From Candidatus Heimdallarchaeota archaeon (lineage in GTDB: Archaea; Asgardarchaeota; Heimdallarchaeia; Heimdallarchaeales; Kariarchaeaceae), in assembly GCA_027016475.1 (NCBI GenBank), contig JALUTL010000356.1, positions 13,835 through 21,683 of the forward strand: 7,849 nucleotides of DNA, written 5' to 3'. The position numbers and the translations under genes were made by a program. How positions within the stretch are numbered: position 1 is the first letter of the stretch; every line of letters begins with the position of its first letter. Below the pieces are notes generated by a model. That model saw only the letters and a program-made list of their open reading frames with translations. It was not told the DNA's origin and did no database searches. Shown one piece after another: positions 5,083-7,849 of this stretch.

Positions 5083-7665
5083 ATGGAGACTGCCAGTGAT
5101 TCAATTCCTTCTGACAGAAAAAAAGCCAAATTCAACGTTTCCGGGATGACTTGTGCTTCCTGTGTCAATACAATCGAAAACTATGTAAGCTCCCAAGATG
5201 GGGTCTTGAATGTTAAGGTAAACCTTCTTGGAGAAAAAGCTGAAATCGAATATGATGGAAGCAAAATTGACTCAAACAAAATTGAGCAGCTCATTGAGGA
5301 TGTTGGCTTTGAAGCTGAGCCTATAATTGACCAAGGTGAAGGATATATTGAACTTTCAGTCGGTGGGATGACATGTGCTTCATGCGTAAACACAATTGAA
5401 AACTATGTTGGATCCCTCACTGGAATTACAGACATTAATGTAAATCTTACTACAGAAAAAGCAAAAGTTAAGTTTGACCCTTCTACAATTACTCCAAAGG
5501 AAATTGTTGAAGCAATTGAAGATGTTGGTTTCACAGCATCAATTGCAAAGGAATCTATTGATATGGATCGGTTGTCAAAGAAAGAGGAAATTAATTATTG
5601 GAAAAAAAAACTATATTGGAGCTTAGCATTCAGCGTGCCAATATTTGTTTTCTTTATGGTTCCTTCACTCTTAAAAATTGAAGCAATCACACGGATACAT
5701 GCCATTGAACTGTTTCCTCATTTGCCGTTGAAAGCAGTCGTATTGTTTGTATTGACAACACCCGTACAATTTTGGGTAGGTTGGGGATTTTACAAAAAAT
5801 CATATGCCGTTTTGAAGCATGGGAGTGCAACAATGGATGTTTTGGTTGCATTAGGAACGTCAGCCGCATATTTTTACAGCCTTTTTGCAATGATCTATTC
5901 AATGATAGTTCCTGATTTCGAAAGTGAACTTTTTTTTGATACTTCTGCGTTCCTGATCACATTTATTGTTCTTGGTAAATATCTGGAAGCTAATGCCAAA
6001 GGTAAAACTTCGGAAGCCATCAAACAGCTACTCGAACTTCAGGCAAAAACAGCGCATGTTGTTCAGTTGAATGAAAATGGTGAAGTTGCTTCTGAAAAAG
6101 AAGTACCTGCCGATTTAGTGCAGGTTGGTGACATCGTCAAGGTTTATCCTGGTGAGAAAGTGCCTGTTGATGGTGTAGTCGTTCGCGGAACCTCGGATGT
6201 GGACGAATCCATGATAACAGGAGAATCAGTGTACGTTACCAAGAGGGTTGGAGACAAAGTCATAGGATCAACAATTAATCAAGGAAGCGTTCTTCTTGTT
6301 CAAGCTGAAAAAATTGGTGCAGATACCGTTATCTCACAGATAGTAAAAATGGTTGAGGAAGCACAGTCTTCAAAAGCACCAATACAGGGATTGGCAGATC
6401 GCATATCTTCAGTGTTTGTTCCCGCGGTTGTAATTATCGCAATTCTTGATTTCACGATTTGGTACATCTTGTTCAATCTTGGTGTTGCACCTCTAGAATG
6501 GTTGCCTCCTGGTACTTCTGCATTCCTCTTCTCATTTCTTATGGCTGTTAGTGTAATTGTAATTTCATGTCCATGTGCATTGGGCTTGGCAACACCAACG
6601 GCAATAATGGTTGGAACTGGCCTTGGTGCAAAGTATGGCATTCTGATAAAAGGAGGGGAGGCTTTGGAGGCAGCAAACAATATAGATACCGTTGTTTTGG
6701 ATAAAACTGGTACAATTACACATGGCAAGCCAAAAGTAACCAATGTTGTTGCATATGAATTCTCTGAAGGTGAAATGCTATCATTGGCAGCCTCCGCTGA
6801 ACTCGGTTCTGAGCACCCATTAGGTAAGTCCATCGTAGAATATGCAAAAGAACAGAATCTAAACATTTCTGAGCCAAATGAATTTGAAGCCCTCCCCGGA
6901 ATGGGAATTGTCGCCAAAATAGATGAAAAAGAAATTTTAGTTGGTAAACCAAGTTTCATGACATCACGTTCAATTACATTTTCTGAAACCATTGCTTCTG
7001 ATGTTGAACGGTTGGAAAATGAAGGCAAGACTGTTATGTTGGTTGCCATTGATTCCAAAGCTGTTGGGCTGATTGCAGTAGCTGACACAGTAAAACCAGA
7101 ATCACCAGTAGCCATCCAGAAAATGAAAAATTTGGGCCTTGATGTTTGGATGATAACCGGAGATAATGAAAGAACGGCAAAGGCTATTGCTAAACAGGTG
7201 GGAATAACAAATGTAATGGCTGGTGTGCTTCCCAATGAGAAGGCAGAAAAAATAAAGGAACTGCAAGCTCAAGGCAAAAAGGTCATGATGGTGGGCGATG
7301 GAATCAACGATGCGCCGGCTTTGGCCCAAGCTGATGTTGGTATGGCGATTGGTGCAGGAACTGACATAGCGATTGAAACGGCCGACATGGTCTTGATAAA
7401 AAATGATTTGAGGGATGTAGTGACCGCCTTGGATCTTTCAAAACAAACATTCCGACGAATAAAAATCAATTTCTTATGGGCTTTCGTTTACAATGTATCT
7501 GGCATTCCATTAGCTGCTGGTGTCTTTATTCCCCTGTTCAAAACGCTCTATGGTACCACAATAACCCTACCTCCTGAGTTTGCAGGTATGGCTATGGCTC
7601 TTTCTTCTGTATCTGTAGTGACTAGTAGCCTCATGTTAAAACGATACAAAAAGCCCAAATATTGA
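5083..7665 (+). CDS. copA: Copper-exporting P1B-1-type ATPase with two N-terminal metal-binding domains
   Basis: Membrane pump that uses ATP to export Cu(I) (or Ag(I)) from the cytoplasm; 860 residues from this start. Two HMA domains carry G-M-T-C-A-S-C at 21-27 and 95-101. Then come the A-domain T-G-E-S (379-382), the transport site C-P-C (496-498), the phosphorylated D540-K-T-G-T, S-E-H-P (576-579), T-G-D-N (692-695) and the hinge G-D-G-I-N-D (738-743). The Cu(I) signature is complete: C-P-C-x6-P505; N796-x6-Y803-N804-x4-P809; P831-x6-M838-x-x-S841-S842. About eight membrane helices are seen: four before the A-domain, two around C-P-C and two at the end. Length is normal for CopA with two HMA domains. 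A start at 5038 would add 15 residues and cannot be excluded. The TRASH-domain regulator at 542 is a candidate controller. There is no metallochaperone gene in the window. Confidence 0.96.
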   Translation: METASDSIPSDRKKAKFNVSGMTCASCVNTIENYVSSQDGVLNVKVNLLGEKAEIEYDGSKIDSNKIEQLIEDVGFEAEPIIDQGEGYIELSVGGMTCASCVNTIENYVGSLTGITDINVNLTTEKAKVKFDPSTITPKEIVEAIEDVGFTASIAKESIDMDRLSKKEEINYWKKKLYWSLAFSVPIFVFFMVPSLLKIEAITRIHAIELFPHLPLKAVVLFVLTTPVQFWVGWGFYKKSYAVLKHGSATMDVLVALGTSAAYFYSLFAMIYSMIVPDFESELFFDTSAFLITFIVLGKYLEANAKGKTSEAIKQLLELQAKTAHVVQLNENGEVASEKEVPADLVQVGDIVKVYPGEKVPVDGVVVRGTSDVDESMITGESVYVTKRVGDKVIGSTINQGSVLLVQAEKIGADTVISQIVKMVEEAQSSKAPIQGLADRISSVFVPAVVIIAILDFTIWYILFNLGVAPLEWLPPGTSAFLFSFLMAVSVIVISCPCALGLATPTAIMVGTGLGAKYGILIKGGEALEAANNIDTVVLDKTGTITHGKPKVTNVVAYEFSEGEMLSLAASAELGSEHPLGKSIVEYAKEQNLNISEPNEFEALPGMGIVAKIDEKEILVGKPSFMTSRSITFSETIASDVERLENEGKTVMLVAIDSKAVGLIAVADTVKPESPVAIQKMKNLGLDVWMITGDNERTAKAIAKQVGITNVMAGVLPNEKAEKIKELQAQGKKVMMVGDGINDAPALAQADVGMAIGAGTDIAIETADMVLIKNDLRDVVTALDLSKQTFRRIKINFLWAFVYNVSGIPLAAGVFIPLFKTLYGTTITLPPEFAGMAMALSSVSVVTSSLMLKRYKKPKY
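5143..5409 (+). repeat. Internal duplication: two near-identical HMA domain cores
   Basis: The 15 residues G-M-T-C-A-S-C-V-N-T-I-E-N-Y-V occur identically at 5143-5187 and 5365-5409, 74 codons apart. Codons differ mainly at third positions. The flanking parts of the two domains are similar but diverged, so this is an in-gene domain duplication with the metal-binding face and first helix conserved or homogenised. Confidence 0.85.
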
Positions 7666-7849
7666 TCCATTAAATCTAATCTATATTTGAGGCAATTGCA
7701 GTTGTCTAAAATCCATATATTTTTATATTTTCCAACATGTCTAAAAATAACATGTATCTTATGCAACTTAGCAACAGCTAAAATATAACAATCTGGTAAC
7801 GCTAGAGAATATTTTATCTTCATTAAAGCTGCCTCCCTAACAATATTAT
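7548..7849 (-). CDS. C-terminal part of a PIN-domain (VapC-like) protein, partial at right edge, possibly degraded
   Basis: Reading the minus strand from the right edge gives 99 residues to a TAA. The first 45 contain E-A-A-L-M-K-I-K-Y-S-L-A-L-P-D, then C-Y-I-L-A-V-A-K-L-H-K-I-H-V-I-F-R. This matches the end of PIN ribonuclease domains, where an Asp in an S-L-x-D-A-x-x-L-A-x-A motif is a metal-binding catalytic residue. PIN proteins normally end about 15-25 residues later; this frame instead runs on about 65 residues, and its last 118 bases are antisense to the 3' end of the copper ATPase. The tail does not look like PIN sequence, so the original stop may have been lost by mutation or frameshift. 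The ATG at 7823 is probably internal, because the match starts before it. PIN proteins are often toxins of toxin-antitoxin pairs; any antitoxin would be outside the window. Confidence 0.4.
   Translation of the reverse strand, partial: NIVREAALMKIKYSLALPDCYILAVAKLHKIHVIFRHVGKYKNIWILDNCNCLKYRLDLMDQYLGFLYRFNMRLLVTTDTEERAIAIPANSGGRVIVVP
7716..7733 (+). terminator. T-rich stretch, possible terminator of the copper ATPase transcript
   Basis: About 50 bases after the ATPase stop the plus strand becomes T-rich (ATATTTTTATATTTTCC). Archaeal transcription commonly ends at short T runs without a hairpin. It lies inside the putative PIN frame on the other strand, so the T-richness could instead be coding. 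Confidence 0.3.

Noticed and set aside
6300..7235. 311-codon open frame on the minus strand
   Set aside because: It is antisense to the ATPase P-domain coding sequence; its residue make-up is that of a shadow frame and the plus strand carries unmistakable motifs.
7735..7755. Two ACATGT copies 15 bases apart after the ATPase gene
   Set aside because: Six-base self-complementary words are common in AT-rich DNA, and both fall inside the putative PIN coding frame.
1..7849. CRISPR arrays, insertion sequences, tRNA or rRNA genes
   Set aside because: I looked for regularly spaced repeats, transposase motifs with terminal inverted repeats, and tRNA-like T-arm sequence (GTTCGANTC) and saw none.

Overview
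The window looks like a piece of an AT-rich archaeal chromosome. The genes are compact and intronless, several start at TTG or GTG, and TATA/BRE-like boxes lie 20-30 bases before the probable transcript starts. Gene families of archaeal flavour are present: a PadR-type regulator with a TRASH metal domain, a stand-alone OB-fold protein and a PIN-domain remnant. The most telling gene is a 675-residue homologue of ribophorin I, the single-pass subunit of the eukaryotic oligosaccharyltransferase (OST). Prokaryotic ribophorin I homologues are known from Asgard archaea, so an Asgard (possibly Heimdallarchaeia-like) source is my best inference. No rRNA or other marker gene is present to confirm it.

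Layout. Bases 1-195 (minus) hold the start of an unidentified membrane protein that runs off the left edge. Bases 196-541 are mostly intergenic, with one doubtful small ORF and the promoter of a PadR-TRASH regulator (542-949, plus). That gene converges on an OB-fold protein (1404-946, minus) and the two stop codons interlock. Behind the OB-fold gene on the same strand is a left-handed beta-helix sugar N-acetyltransferase with a C-terminal Cys4 knuckle (2035-1472, minus). A 146-base divergent promoter region containing a perfect 17-base palindrome separates it from the ribophorin I homologue (2182-4209, plus). Next comes a two-helix membrane protein with a PH-like region and a 17-A run near its 3' end (4260-4970, plus), then a complete copper-exporting P1B-1 ATPase with two N-terminal metal-binding domains (5083-7665, plus). 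The right edge holds the C-terminal part of a PIN-domain protein on the minus strand.

Two functional themes emerge. (1) Surface protein glycosylation: the acetyltransferase resembles enzymes that make diacetamido-uronic acid sugar nucleotides, which some archaea place in N-glycans. It is divergently paired with the OST-subunit homologue, and the adjacent two-helix membrane protein is a candidate new partner. (2) Copper homeostasis: the TRASH-domain regulator is a plausible copper sensor and the ATPase the exporter, although about 4 kb of other genes lies between them. Both themes are inferences from families and gene order; the catalytic OST subunit (STT3/AglB) is not in this window.
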